Assembly: GCA_033763355.1 (NCBI GenBank)
Contig: JANRKT010000421.1
Span: 1-16,080 of the forward strand
DNA: 16,080 nt
Origin: JANRKT01 sp033763355
GTDB lineage: Bacteria > Bacteroidota > Bacteroidia > Chitinophagales > Chitinophagaceae
Direction of reading: 5' to 3'
Position numbers and translations under genes: made by a program. Positions 6,932 to 14,694 of this stretch are shown here, piece after piece. Positions within the stretch are counted from its first letter, which is position 1; the number at the start of each line of letters is the position of its first letter. Below the pieces are notes generated by a model that had not been told where the DNA came from, ran no database searches, and saw only the letters and a list, made by a program, of their open reading frames with translations.

Positions 6932-6962
6932 TTTGCCGTTTCCCCATTTACAAGTATTTTCG
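6932..6962 (+). promoter_or_regulatory. Bacteroidota-type promoter for lpd
   Basis: TTTG (6932-6935), exactly 19 bases, then TATTTTCG (6955-6962), one base off the TAnnTTTG -7 consensus. Transcription would start near 6969, leaving a leader of about 23 bases to the lpd ATG. The rest of the 186-base gap (6806-6931) shows no gene. Confidence 0.55.
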
Positions 6963-6991
6963 CACATCTTTTATTAAAATATTCTTTCCAT

Positions 6992-8398
6992 ATGGCTTAC
7001 GATGTAATTGTTCTAGGAAGCGGCCCCGGTGGTTACCCGGCCGCTATCAGGGCTTCGCAGTTGGGTTTTAAAGTTGCAATTGTTGAAAAAGAAAGTTTGG
7101 GGGGCGTTTGTTTAAACTGGGGGTGTATCCCTACCAAAGCGCTCCTAAAAAGCGCTCAGGTTTATGACTACATGAAACATAGCGCAGATTATGGTATAAA
7201 ATCAAATGGTGTTGAACACGATTTTGGCGCAGTTATCAAACGCAGCAGGGGTGTTGCAGATAAAATGAGCAGAGGTGTGCAGTTCCTGATGAAGAAAAAT
7301 AAAATTGATGTGGTGATGGGTCACGGAAAACTTATTGCTAAGGGTAAACTTGAAGTGACAGGGTCGGATGGCAACAAGCAGGTACTCGAATCCAAATACA
7401 TCATTATCGCCACGGGTGCACGAAGCAGGCAACTCCCGTCAATGCCCATAGATGGAAAGAAAATTATCGGTTATCGTGAAGCGATGATATTACCGCAGCA
7501 ACCCAAAAGCATGATTGTTGTGGGCAGCGGGGCTATCGGCGTGGAATTTGCCGACTTCTACAATTCAATGGGGTCAAAAGTTACCATAGTAGAGTTTATG
7601 CCGCGTGTTGTGCCGGTTGAAGATGAAGATATCTCCAAAGAACTGGAAAAACAGCTGAAGAAAAAAGGCATTGACATTATGACCAGCAGTGAAGTGACTT
7701 CAGTTGATACAGGCGGAAACGGTATTAAAGCAAAAGTGAAAACACAAACAGGTGAAGTAACCCTTGAAGCAGATATCTTACTGAGCGCTGTTGGCATAGC
7801 TGCAAATATTGAAAACATAGGGCTTGAACAATTGGGCATAAAAACTGAAAAAGGGAAAATTGTGGTAGATAAATACGGGCAAACCAATGTATCCGGTATT
7901 TACTCAATTGGTGATTGCGCCCCCGGGCAGGCGCTTGCCCACGTAGCAAGTAAAGAAGGTATTACCGCTTCAGAGCATGTTGGTTATGTTGAAAAAAAAT
8001 ACCCCCATTCACCCGAGCCATTAGACTACAACAACATTCCGGGATGTACCTACTGCTCACCTGAAATAGCGTCTGTTGGTTATACCGAAAAACAGGCAAA
8101 GGATGCCGGTTATAAAATAAAAGTTGGAAAATTTCCATTTATGGCATCAGGAAAAGCCAGCGCTTCAGGAGCTACCGAAGGTTTTGTAAAAGTAATATTT
8201 GATGAAAAATACGGAGAGTTTCTCGGGGCGCATATGATAGGCAGCGGTGTAACAGAACTGATAGCAGAAGTGGTTACCGCCAGGAAACTCGAAACCACCT
8301 ATCACGAAATATTAAATGCTGTTCACCCCCATCCTACCATGAGTGAAGGGTTAAAAGAAGCAACTGCTGCTGCTTATGGCGAGGCGATAGATATATGA
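6992..8398 (+). CDS. lpd: Dihydrolipoyl dehydrogenase (E3)
   Basis: This flavoenzyme reoxidises dihydrolipoamide with NAD+ in the pyruvate and 2-oxoglutarate dehydrogenase and glycine-cleavage complexes. The 468 residues are full length. Visible are the FAD-binding 'VLGSGPGGYPAAIRA' (about 7-21), the redox disulfide in 'GGVCLNWGCIPTK' (Cys40 and Cys45), the NAD-binding GSGAIG (178-183) followed by Glu at the end of the second strand, the FAD 'SIGDCAPG' motif near 306-313, and the C-terminal 'HPHPTMSE' with His447 and Glu452 as the catalytic pair. No lipoyl domain is fused. No E1 or E2 genes are adjacent, so the subunit is encoded apart from its complexes. It has its own promoter candidate and is followed by a strong terminator. 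Confidence 0.97.
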   Translation: MAYDVIVLGSGPGGYPAAIRASQLGFKVAIVEKESLGGVCLNWGCIPTKALLKSAQVYDYMKHSADYGIKSNGVEHDFGAVIKRSRGVADKMSRGVQFLMKKNKIDVVMGHGKLIAKGKLEVTGSDGNKQVLESKYIIIATGARSRQLPSMPIDGKKIIGYREAMILPQQPKSMIVVGSGAIGVEFADFYNSMGSKVTIVEFMPRVVPVEDEDISKELEKQLKKKGIDIMTSSEVTSVDTGGNGIKAKVKTQTGEVTLEADILLSAVGIAANIENIGLEQLGIKTEKGKIVVDKYGQTNVSGIYSIGDCAPGQALAHVASKEGITASEHVGYVEKKYPHSPEPLDYNNIPGCTYCSPEIASVGYTEKQAKDAGYKIKVGKFPFMASGKASASGATEGFVKVIFDEKYGEFLGAHMIGSGVTELIAEVVTARKLETTYHEILNAVHPHPTMSEGLKEATAAAYGEAIDI

Positions 8399-8427
8399 TC
8401 AGACAGTTAAACCGGTTATTGAAAATT

Positions 8428-8462
8428 AAAAGGATTGCAGTTAACACTGCAGTCCTTTTTTT
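8428..8462 (+). terminator. Rho-independent terminator after lpd
   Basis: AAAAGGATTGCAG (8428-8440) pairs with CTGCAGTCCTTTT (8447-8459) around a six-base loop: 13 pairs with one wobble, followed by T7. This ends the lpd transcript 30 bases after its stop codon. Confidence 0.9.
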
Positions 8463-8534
8463 GTTTCTGCTGTTTACACAACGTCCCTATCCATTTCCGG
8501 TAAATGCAATACCTTTCATTCAAATCTTTCTGAC

Positions 8535-10019
8535 ATGAGAAAAATTATTTGTTTCATCTTCACCTTTGCTCTATCCTTTCATCTTTCTGCTCAAAAAACA
8601 GATTTAATGCCTGCAGGTGTGCAGGCTGTTATTACCAAAAACAGCGTAACCGTAGCCGGTAAAAAAATTGATTACACCGCACATACCGGCTACCTTGATC
8701 TTAAAAATGATACAGGAAAGCTTGTAGCCAAAGTATTTTTTACTTATTACAGAAAAGATGGCGATGATGCCTCTAAACGTCCTGTTACCTTTACATTCAA
8801 TGGCGGCCCCGGTTCATCATCAGTATGGCTTCACATGGGCGGCGTAGGGCCCAAAAGGGTTTTATTGCTTGATGACGGAACAGCGCCTCCTCCACCCTAC
8901 CAATACATCAATAATGAATACAGCTGGCTTGATAAAACCGATCTTGTTTTTATTGACCCGGTTTCAACAGGCTTCAGCCGCCCGGCACCGGGAGAAAATC
9001 CAAAACAATTTCATGGATATGTTGAAGATATCTCTTCAGTAGGCTCATTCATCCGGCATTTCCTTTCCCGTTACGAAAGATGGGGTTCGCCCAAATACCT
9101 TGCAGGCGAAAGTTATGGCACAACAAGGGCTGCAGGCCTATCTAAATTTTTGCAGGACCGTTACCGTATTTATATCAATGGCATTTTGCTCATTTCTGCT
9201 ATATTGAATTTTGGGACAAATGATTACTATGTGGGCAACGATTTGCCACGGGCTTTGTACCTCCCTTCTTATACGGCAGCAGCGTGGTATCATAAAAAAC
9301 TGGCGCCTGGCTTGCAGGCCGATCTGAAAAAAGCGCTTAAAGAAAGTGAACAGTTTGCATTGGGTGAATACGCTTCTGCATTAATCAAAGGCGGATGGCT
9401 GACAGATGAAGAAAAAGATAAGATAGCTGAAAAGATGAGCTATTACACGGGCCTTTCAAAAGAGTATTGCTTAAGGGCCAACCTGCGTGTAGAAGAAAAC
9501 CGCTTTTATAAAGAACTGAGAAGAAAAGATGGTTTAACCATCGGGAGGCTTGATGCACGCTTTACAGGACGGGACCTTGATGATGCAGGCGAGGTGGTAA
9601 ATTTTGATCCGTCATTTGCAAATATTGACGGGCCTTTTAGCTCTGCGCTGAATGATTATTTCCAGAAAGAATTAAATTTTAAAGAAGAAAAAGGATATGA
9701 CATTTTCGGAAGCGTATCGCCATGGAATTACAGCAATGTTCAAAACCAGTTTTTAAATGTTGCAGAAAGTTTAAGGGATGCCATGGCAAAAAACCCTAAC
9801 CTGAAAGTATATGTAGGGTGCGGCTATTATGATTTTGCCACTCCGTATTTTATTGCCCAATACGATATTGAACACATGATGCTGAGACCGGAACAAAGAA
9901 ACAGGATACATTTTTATTTTTATGAATCGGGCCACATGTATTATATCCATAAACCTTCGCTCATACAAACTAAAAAAGATGTGGATGCCTTTTATGACAT
10001 GAGCAGTAATATCCGCTAA
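8535..10019 (+). CDS. Exported S10-family serine carboxypeptidase-like peptidase
   Basis: The 494-residue protein begins with a signal peptide (1-19, ending HLSA before Gln20). Features of peptidase family S10, which removes C-terminal residues: the oxyanion-hole block 'FNGGPGSSSVWLHMG' (88-102), 'DLVFIDPVSTGFS' (136-148), the nucleophile Ser193 in GESYGTTRA, Asp433 in 'CGYYDFATPY' and His467 in 'ESGHMYYIH'. The triad is complete, so an active enzyme is expected in the periplasm or outside the cell. It is separated from lpd by a strong terminator. A weak -7-like TACCTTTC lies at 8510-8517, but no good -33 box is found at the usual distance. Its substrate cannot be told from sequence. Confidence 0.9.
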   Translation: MRKIICFIFTFALSFHLSAQKTDLMPAGVQAVITKNSVTVAGKKIDYTAHTGYLDLKNDTGKLVAKVFFTYYRKDGDDASKRPVTFTFNGGPGSSSVWLHMGGVGPKRVLLLDDGTAPPPPYQYINNEYSWLDKTDLVFIDPVSTGFSRPAPGENPKQFHGYVEDISSVGSFIRHFLSRYERWGSPKYLAGESYGTTRAAGLSKFLQDRYRIYINGILLISAILNFGTNDYYVGNDLPRALYLPSYTAAAWYHKKLAPGLQADLKKALKESEQFALGEYASALIKGGWLTDEEKDKIAEKMSYYTGLSKEYCLRANLRVEENRFYKELRRKDGLTIGRLDARFTGRDLDDAGEVVNFDPSFANIDGPFSSALNDYFQKELNFKEEKGYDIFGSVSPWNYSNVQNQFLNVAESLRDAMAKNPNLKVYVGCGYYDFATPYFIAQYDIEHMMLRPEQRNRIHFYFYESGHMYYIHKPSLIQTKKDVDAFYDMSSNIR

Positions 10020-10113
10020 CATGGTACATCAGTGTAAAATTTGGGTATTAATTAAATATAACCCATGCTATAATTGATTAACTTACTGTTGTTCACAATT
10101 TAAACCTTTAATT

Positions 10114-10428
10114 ATGGAAGACAATAAAAACACAACTGCAGAACAGGCTGAAAAAACCTGGACTGAAAAACTGGAAAGCAAAGCTGAAGCGCTGAAAGAT
10201 AAAGCAGAACAAACCTGGGAAAAAGTAGAAGACAAAGCAGAAGAAGTATGGGATAAAGTAGAGGATAAAGCCGAAGACCTCTGGATAAAAGTAAAATCAG
10301 GCGAACTGGCTGAAGAGGCCAAAGAAAAAATCAGCGGCCTTGCCGAAGGTGCAAAAAATTTATGGAACAAAGTGGTTGATAAGTTTGATGGCGATGAAGA
10401 AAAACCTGCCGAAGAGGAAAAAAAATAA
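10114..10428 (+). CDS. Small charged 11-residue-repeat (LEA/apolipoprotein-like) helical protein
   Basis: The 104-residue protein is almost entirely Glu, Lys, Ala, Asp and Trp, with no Cys and no signal peptide. Its centre holds three consecutive 11-residue units: KAEQTWEKVED, KAEEVWDKVED and KAEDLWIKVKS (residues 30-62, DNA 10201-10299), each with Trp at the same place. A partial unit (KAEALKD) precedes them and a looser helical region follows, ending in an acidic/Lys-rich tail. Eleven-residue amphipathic helices are typical of group 3 LEA, apolipoprotein and YtxH-like proteins that bind membranes or protect proteins under stress. That role is inference; I recognise no exact family. It lies between two exported peptidase genes and has its own terminator. 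The antisense open frame over the same bases is a by-product of the repeat composition. Confidence 0.85.
   Translation: MEDNKNTTAEQAEKTWTEKLESKAEALKDKAEQTWEKVEDKAEEVWDKVEDKAEDLWIKVKSGELAEEAKEKISGLAEGAKNLWNKVVDKFDGDEEKPAEEEKK
10201..10299 (+). repeat. Three tandem 33-bp coding repeats (11-aa units)
   Basis: Units at 10201-10233, 10234-10266 and 10267-10299 encode the 11-residue repeats of the small charged protein. The DNA copies have diverged (for example GCAGAACAA, GCAGAAGAA and GCCGAAGAC after the first AAA codon) while the amino-acid pattern is kept. That suggests old duplications under selection for an amphipathic helix rather than a recent expansion. Confidence 0.8.
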
Positions 10429-10448
10429 CGATTGGCCAAAAATCATGA

Positions 10449-10486
10449 AAAGAGGCCTTCACTTCAATGGGGCCTTTTTCTTTTTA
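10449..10486 (+). terminator. Rho-independent terminator after the repeat protein gene
   Basis: AAAGAGGCC (10449-10457) pairs with GGCCTTTTT (10471-10479), with one wobble, around a 13-base loop. A T-rich tract continues to 10486. It begins 20 bases after the stop codon, so the repeat protein has its own transcript end. Confidence 0.8.
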
Positions 10487-10507
10487 GAAGAAAAATGCAC
10501 GTATAAC

Positions 10508-10515
10508 AACCTTTG
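10508..10515 (+). promoter_or_regulatory. Possible -7 box for the S9 peptidase gene
   Basis: AACCTTTG matches seven of eight positions of TAnnTTTG and lies 58 bases before the S9 ATG, just after the preceding terminator. No TTTG is found at the usual 19-base distance upstream, so this is weak. Confidence 0.3.
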
Positions 10516-10573
10516 TAAATCTTTCGTTACCCCTTTTAATACAGCTTACCCTGAAAGTAAAAACATTATTGCT

Positions 10574-12637
10574 ATGAAATATTTTTTGCTCTTATCAATT
10601 CTTAGTGGCACCTGCATTTCCTTGGCAGCACAAAAAAATCCCTCTGTTACTTTTGAGGAATGGATCAGCCTTAAGCAAGCAGGGGGTGTATTAATATCAC
10701 CCAACGGGAAATGTGTTGTGTATAATGTTACAGGTACTGACTGGAAAGAAAACAGCTATGATACTGAGATATGGTTGTATAAAGAAGGGGGTAAAGCCTT
10801 TCAATTAACACGTACTGCTAAAGGCAGCAGTTTTGGTGCCCGGTTTTCACCCGATAGTAAATGGATAACTTTTCTTGCAGACCGCGGAGATAAAACACAA
10901 ATACATATTATTTCTGCAGATGGCGGAGAGGCCATTCAGGTTACAAAGGAAGAAGAAGGAATTGGTACTTATGAATGGTCGCCGGATGGCAAATGGATAG
11001 CCTTTACCAAACAGGAACCTGAAAGTAAAACTTTTAAAACAACAAAGGATCGTTATGGTGCTTTTGGAGTTGAGGGAGAAGAGTACAGGCTCAGTCATTT
11101 GTGGATGGTAAAATTTGATTATGATTCTTTATCGGCAGCAGACAGGTTACCATGCTACAGTAATAAACCTGACAGCACATCAATACAAAAAAGCAGTCTT
11201 TGTTTCAGCCTTCCCAAACCCACCCGGCTTACTGAAGGAAACTTTACAGTTAATGGTTTCAGATGGAATCCTGAAGGTAATACCATTATCTTAAACAAAC
11301 AGCCGGATCCTTTAATCAATTCTTCAGTACACTCAGATATCGCTATAATAGACCCGAAAACAAAAAAACTCGAGGTCCTTGTAAATAATCCATCAGGTGA
11401 TTTTATTGAAGCATGGAGCCCCGACGGAAAACAATTCATTTACAACAGTTCGGGAAGCGACACTACAACATTTTATTACAAAAATGACAGGCTTTTTATC
11501 TATGATCTGCAGAGCAAAACCAACCGGGAAGTGGCATTGAATTTTGATGAAGACAAGAATGTGTTTGAATGGAACAGTAAAGGTATTTTTTTCAATGCCG
11601 CCCAGAAAACAAAATCCGGCATTTTCAGAATTAATCCTTCGGATGGTACAGTAACCCCATTACCCATTTCAATAGATATTCCCGGGGCAATAAGCTTCAG
11701 CAAAGACGGCAGCCTTATAGCGTTGAATGGACGTAACAGTGATGGTTTAACAGAAATATTTTTGCTTAAAGAAGACAACAACCTGCAAAAAATAACCGAT
11801 ATGACCGCTCAAATCACAGGTTGGAATACCCCGGTTAATGAGGTAATAGAATGGAAAAGCAAAGATGGTACAATGATAGAAGGTGTTTTATTAAAGCCAC
11901 GCAACTATGATCAAGGTAAAAAATATCCGCTGCTGGTTGTAATTCATGGAGGCCCCACTGGTGTTGACAGGCCAGATCCAGTTCCCTCGTATGTTTACCC
12001 CATTATGCAATGGTGCGAAAAAGGTGCTCTGGTATTAAGGGTTAATTACAGAGGCAGTGCCGGTTATGGCGAAAAATTCCGTGTACTTAATGTGCGTAAT
12101 CTTGGTGTAGGCGACATGTGGGACGTTGTAAGCGGGGTTGAACACCTGCAAAAAAAAGGAATGATTGATACATCACGTTTGGGGTGCATGGGCTGGAGCC
12201 AGGGGGGATATATTTCTGCATTTCTTACTACCAATACTACCATGTTTAAAGCCATTTCAGTTGGTGCAGGAATTTCAAACTGGGTTACTTATTATGTAAA
12301 TACAGACATTACTCCTTTTACAAGGCAATACCTCCGGGCAACACCATGGAACGACATGAATATTTACCTGAAAACATCACCAATGACAAACATTATTAAG
12401 GCCAGTACACCTACCCTTATTCAGCATGGCGAGTTTGACAAAAGGGTGCCGATTCCCAACGCTTATGAATTATATCGAGGCCTTCAGGACAGGGGCATAC
12501 CTTCCAGACTGATTGTTTACAAAGGATTTGGGCATGGTATTAACAAACCCAAAGAAAGGCTTGCAGCGATTTGGCACAATTGGCAATGGTTTAATCGGTA
12601 TATCTGGAATGAAGAAGTGAAAATGCCGGCTGATTAG
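10574..12637 (+). CDS. Exported S9-family (prolyl oligopeptidase type) peptidase
   Basis: The 687-residue protein starts with a signal peptide (1-19, LSGTCISLAA before Gln20). An N-terminal beta-propeller (about 35-430) shows repeated PD40/TolB-like strands: SPNGK, FSPDSKWITF, WSPDGKWIAF, WNPEGN, WSPDGKQF and FSKDGSLIAL. The C-terminal alpha/beta hydrolase (about 440-687) carries 'IHGGPTG', the nucleophile Ser542 in GWSQGGY, Asp622 in 'HGEFDKRVP' and His654 in 'GFGHGIN'. The complete triad points to an active oligopeptidase of the acylaminoacyl-peptidase or dipeptidyl-peptidase kind acting outside the cytoplasm; exact specificity is not readable. The open frame extends upstream to 10340, but that part overlaps the repeat protein and the terminator. 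The ATG at 10574 gives a clean signal peptide and was chosen for that reason. Confidence 0.93.
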   Translation: MKYFLLLSILSGTCISLAAQKNPSVTFEEWISLKQAGGVLISPNGKCVVYNVTGTDWKENSYDTEIWLYKEGGKAFQLTRTAKGSSFGARFSPDSKWITFLADRGDKTQIHIISADGGEAIQVTKEEEGIGTYEWSPDGKWIAFTKQEPESKTFKTTKDRYGAFGVEGEEYRLSHLWMVKFDYDSLSAADRLPCYSNKPDSTSIQKSSLCFSLPKPTRLTEGNFTVNGFRWNPEGNTIILNKQPDPLINSSVHSDIAIIDPKTKKLEVLVNNPSGDFIEAWSPDGKQFIYNSSGSDTTTFYYKNDRLFIYDLQSKTNREVALNFDEDKNVFEWNSKGIFFNAAQKTKSGIFRINPSDGTVTPLPISIDIPGAISFSKDGSLIALNGRNSDGLTEIFLLKEDNNLQKITDMTAQITGWNTPVNEVIEWKSKDGTMIEGVLLKPRNYDQGKKYPLLVVIHGGPTGVDRPDPVPSYVYPIMQWCEKGALVLRVNYRGSAGYGEKFRVLNVRNLGVGDMWDVVSGVEHLQKKGMIDTSRLGCMGWSQGGYISAFLTTNTTMFKAISVGAGISNWVTYYVNTDITPFTRQYLRATPWNDMNIYLKTSPMTNIIKASTPTLIQHGEFDKRVPIPNAYELYRGLQDRGIPSRLIVYKGFGHGINKPKERLAAIWHNWQWFNRYIWNEEVKMPAD

Positions 12638-12649
12638 ATTTTATTAGGT

Positions 12650-12680
12650 AAAAATAAAAACCCCGAAAACTATCCGGGGT
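12650..12680 (-). terminator. Terminator for dnaK (possibly bidirectional)
   Basis: ACCCCG (12660-12665) pairs with CGGGGT (12675-12680) around a nine-base loop. On the minus strand the stem is followed by TTTTTATTTTT, a good terminator for dnaK, which ends 33 bases upstream. On the plus strand only TCGTTATT follows, so it would be weaker for the S9 peptidase gene. Confidence 0.75.
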
Positions 12681-12712
12681 CGTTATTAATTTATTGTTTA
12701 AGAATACCTTCT

Positions 12713-14620
12713 TTACTTCACTTCTTCAAACTCCGCATCGGTTACATTTTCGCTACCTGTTTTTGCACCTTCGTGCTGCTGCTTGCCGTCACCCTGAGGA
12801 GATGGTCCTGCCCCCTGCTGAGAAGCATTGTACATATCCTGGCTTGCAGCCATCCATGCATCATTCAATTCTTTAGTACCTGTTTCAACTGATGCCAGGT
12901 CTTGCTGCTTGTGGGCCTCTTTAAGTTTATTTAAAGCGTTTTCAATATTGCCCTTTTTACCTGCAGGTATTTTATCTCCATATTCTTTCAGTTGCTTTTC
13001 TGTCTGGAAGATCAGGCCGTCAGCTGCGTTCAGTTTATCAATACGTTCACGTACTTCTTTATCAGTAGCTTCGTTGGCCTTAGCTTCGTTCTTCATCTTT
13101 TCAATTTCATCTTTGGTTAAGCCGCTTCCTGCCTCAATACGTATTTTCTGTTCTTTACCTGTGCCTTTATCTTTAGCTGTTACATGCAAAATACCATTGG
13201 CGTCAATATCAAATATTACTTCAATCTGAGGTACACCGCGGGGAGCCGGTGGTATCCCATCAAGATTGAAAACCCCGAGACTCTTGTTGTCTTTGGCCAT
13301 TGAACGTTCACCTTGTAACACATGTATCTGCACACCCGGCTGGTTATCTGACGCTGTAGAGAAAACTTCAGATTTTTTTGTGGGAATGGTAGTATTGCTT
13401 TGTATCAAAGTTGTCATTACACCGCCAAGGGTTTCAATACCCAGCGAAAGGGGAGTAACGTCAAGCAGCAGCACATCTTTTACCTCGCCTGTTAATACAG
13501 CGCCCTGAATACCTGCGCCAACTGCCACTACCTCATCGGGGTTCACTCCTTTGTTGGGTTTTTTACCAAAAAATTTCTCAACAATTTCCTGAACTTTTGG
13601 AATGCGGGTACTGCCACCAACAAGAATTACTTCATCAATCTGCGATGCACTCATTCCGGCATCTTTTAAAGCCTGCTCACAGGGCTTTAAGCACCTTGCA
13701 AATAAATTATCTGCCAGTTGCTCAAATTTTGAACGGCTAAGTTTCTTCACCAGGTGCTTGGGTACCCCATCAACCGCAGTTATATATGGCAAGTTAATTT
13801 CCGTTTCAGATGAAGATGACAATTCAATCTTTGCTTTTTCTGCGGCTTCCTTTAAACGCTGCAGTGCCATGGGGTCTTTGCGCAGGTCAATAGCCTCATC
13901 TTTTTTAAATTCTTCGGCCAGCCAGTCCATTACCACTTTATCAAAATCATCTCCACCCAAATGGGTATCGCCATTGGTTGATTTTACTTCAAACACACCA
14001 TCGCCTAATTCAAGAACTGAAATATCAAAAGTACCGCCGCCTAAGTCAAACACGGCTATCTTCTGGTCATGTTTGCCTTTGTCCAAACCATAAGCCAATG
14101 CCGCAGCAGTGGGCTCGTTTACTATCCTGCGTACGTTAAGCCCCGCAATCTCACCTGCTTCTTTTGTGGCCTGCCTTTGAGAATCATTGAAATAGGCAGG
14201 TACAGTAATAACCGCCTCTGTAACTTCATGCCCGAGGTAGTCTTCAGCGGTTTTCTTCATTTTCTGAAGAATCATGGCGCTTATTTCCTGGGGTGTATAT
14301 AAGCGGCCATCAATATCAATACGAACTGTATTATTGTCACCACGGGCCACTTTGTAGCTCCAGTGTTGCATTTCTTCGGTCACTTCGTCGTAGCGGCGGC
14401 CCATAAAGCGTTTCACACTCATAATGGTGTTATGAGGATTGGTGATAGCCTGGCGCTTGGCAGGGTCGCCCACTTTGCGCTCACCATTCTTTAGGAATGC
14501 TACAACAGATGGGGTCGTTCTGCGTCCCTCATCGTTTGCAATTACAACAGGCTCGTTGCCTTCCATAACTGCTACGCAACTGTTGGTAGTTCCAAGGTCA
14601 ATTCCGATTATTTTACCCAT
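12713..14620 (-). CDS. dnaK: Molecular chaperone DnaK (Hsp70)
   Basis: DnaK is the ATP-driven Hsp70 chaperone that works with DnaJ and GrpE on unfolded proteins. The 635 residues are full length. The ATPase domain shows 'GIDLGTTNSCVAV' (6-18), 'NEPTAAALAYG' (168-178), 'FDLGGGTFDIS' (191-201) and 'ILVGGSTRIPKV' (332-343). The conserved linker DVLLLDVTP is at 382-390, the substrate-binding beta domain at about 391-500 and the helical lid at about 505-600. A Gly/Gln-rich tail ends in 'DAEFEEVK', close to the usual EEVK/EEVD-type end. No dnaJ or grpE lies next to it here. The upstream region contains a sigma-54-like element and dyads, and a terminator follows. Confidence 0.98.
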   Translation of the reverse strand: MGKIIGIDLGTTNSCVAVMEGNEPVVIANDEGRRTTPSVVAFLKNGERKVGDPAKRQAITNPHNTIMSVKRFMGRRYDEVTEEMQHWSYKVARGDNNTVRIDIDGRLYTPQEISAMILQKMKKTAEDYLGHEVTEAVITVPAYFNDSQRQATKEAGEIAGLNVRRIVNEPTAAALAYGLDKGKHDQKIAVFDLGGGTFDISVLELGDGVFEVKSTNGDTHLGGDDFDKVVMDWLAEEFKKDEAIDLRKDPMALQRLKEAAEKAKIELSSSSETEINLPYITAVDGVPKHLVKKLSRSKFEQLADNLFARCLKPCEQALKDAGMSASQIDEVILVGGSTRIPKVQEIVEKFFGKKPNKGVNPDEVVAVGAGIQGAVLTGEVKDVLLLDVTPLSLGIETLGGVMTTLIQSNTTIPTKKSEVFSTASDNQPGVQIHVLQGERSMAKDNKSLGVFNLDGIPPAPRGVPQIEVIFDIDANGILHVTAKDKGTGKEQKIRIEAGSGLTKDEIEKMKNEAKANEATDKEVRERIDKLNAADGLIFQTEKQLKEYGDKIPAGKKGNIENALNKLKEAHKQQDLASVETGTKELNDAWMAASQDMYNASQQGAGPSPQGDGKQQHEGAKTGSENVTDAEFEEVK

Positions 14621-14653
14621 GATTTTTAAGAATTTAATAGTCTCTTAGATATG

Positions 14654-14694
14654 TCAATGATTATGCCACGGCATATCTGGGTGAAAAAATGGCA
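14654..14694 (-). promoter_or_regulatory. Possible heat-shock control region of dnaK: sigma-54-like -24/-12 and dyads
   Basis: On the minus strand TGGCATAATCATTGA (14654-14668) resembles the sigma-54 consensus TGGCAC-N5-TTGC: GG, ten bases, then GA instead of GC. The GG falls inside a perfect dyad, TATGCC-GT-GGCATA (14662-14675). Further upstream TGCCATTTTTTCA (14682-14694) looks like a decayed TGACA-N3-TGTCA inverted repeat. The -12-like end lies 33 bases before the ATG. Neither CIRCE nor a clear TAnnTTTG box is seen. The assignment is tentative. Confidence 0.4.

Noticed and set aside
10201..10299. Tandem repeats considered as a CRISPR or minisatellite array
   Set aside because: The 33-bp units are coding, diverged at synonymous sites and have no spacers; they are protein repeats.
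10083..10439. 118-codon Ser/Phe-rich antisense open frame
   Set aside because: It is the reverse reading of the Glu/Lys/Ala repeat gene; the low-complexity composition explains the lack of stops.
10340..10573. N-terminal extension of the S9 peptidase from an upstream ATG
   Set aside because: It overlaps the repeat-protein gene and its terminator; the ATG at 10574 begins a normal signal peptide.
12828..14648. Several plus-strand open frames opposite dnaK
   Set aside because: They are shadows of dnaK on the other strand, with no recognisable domains.
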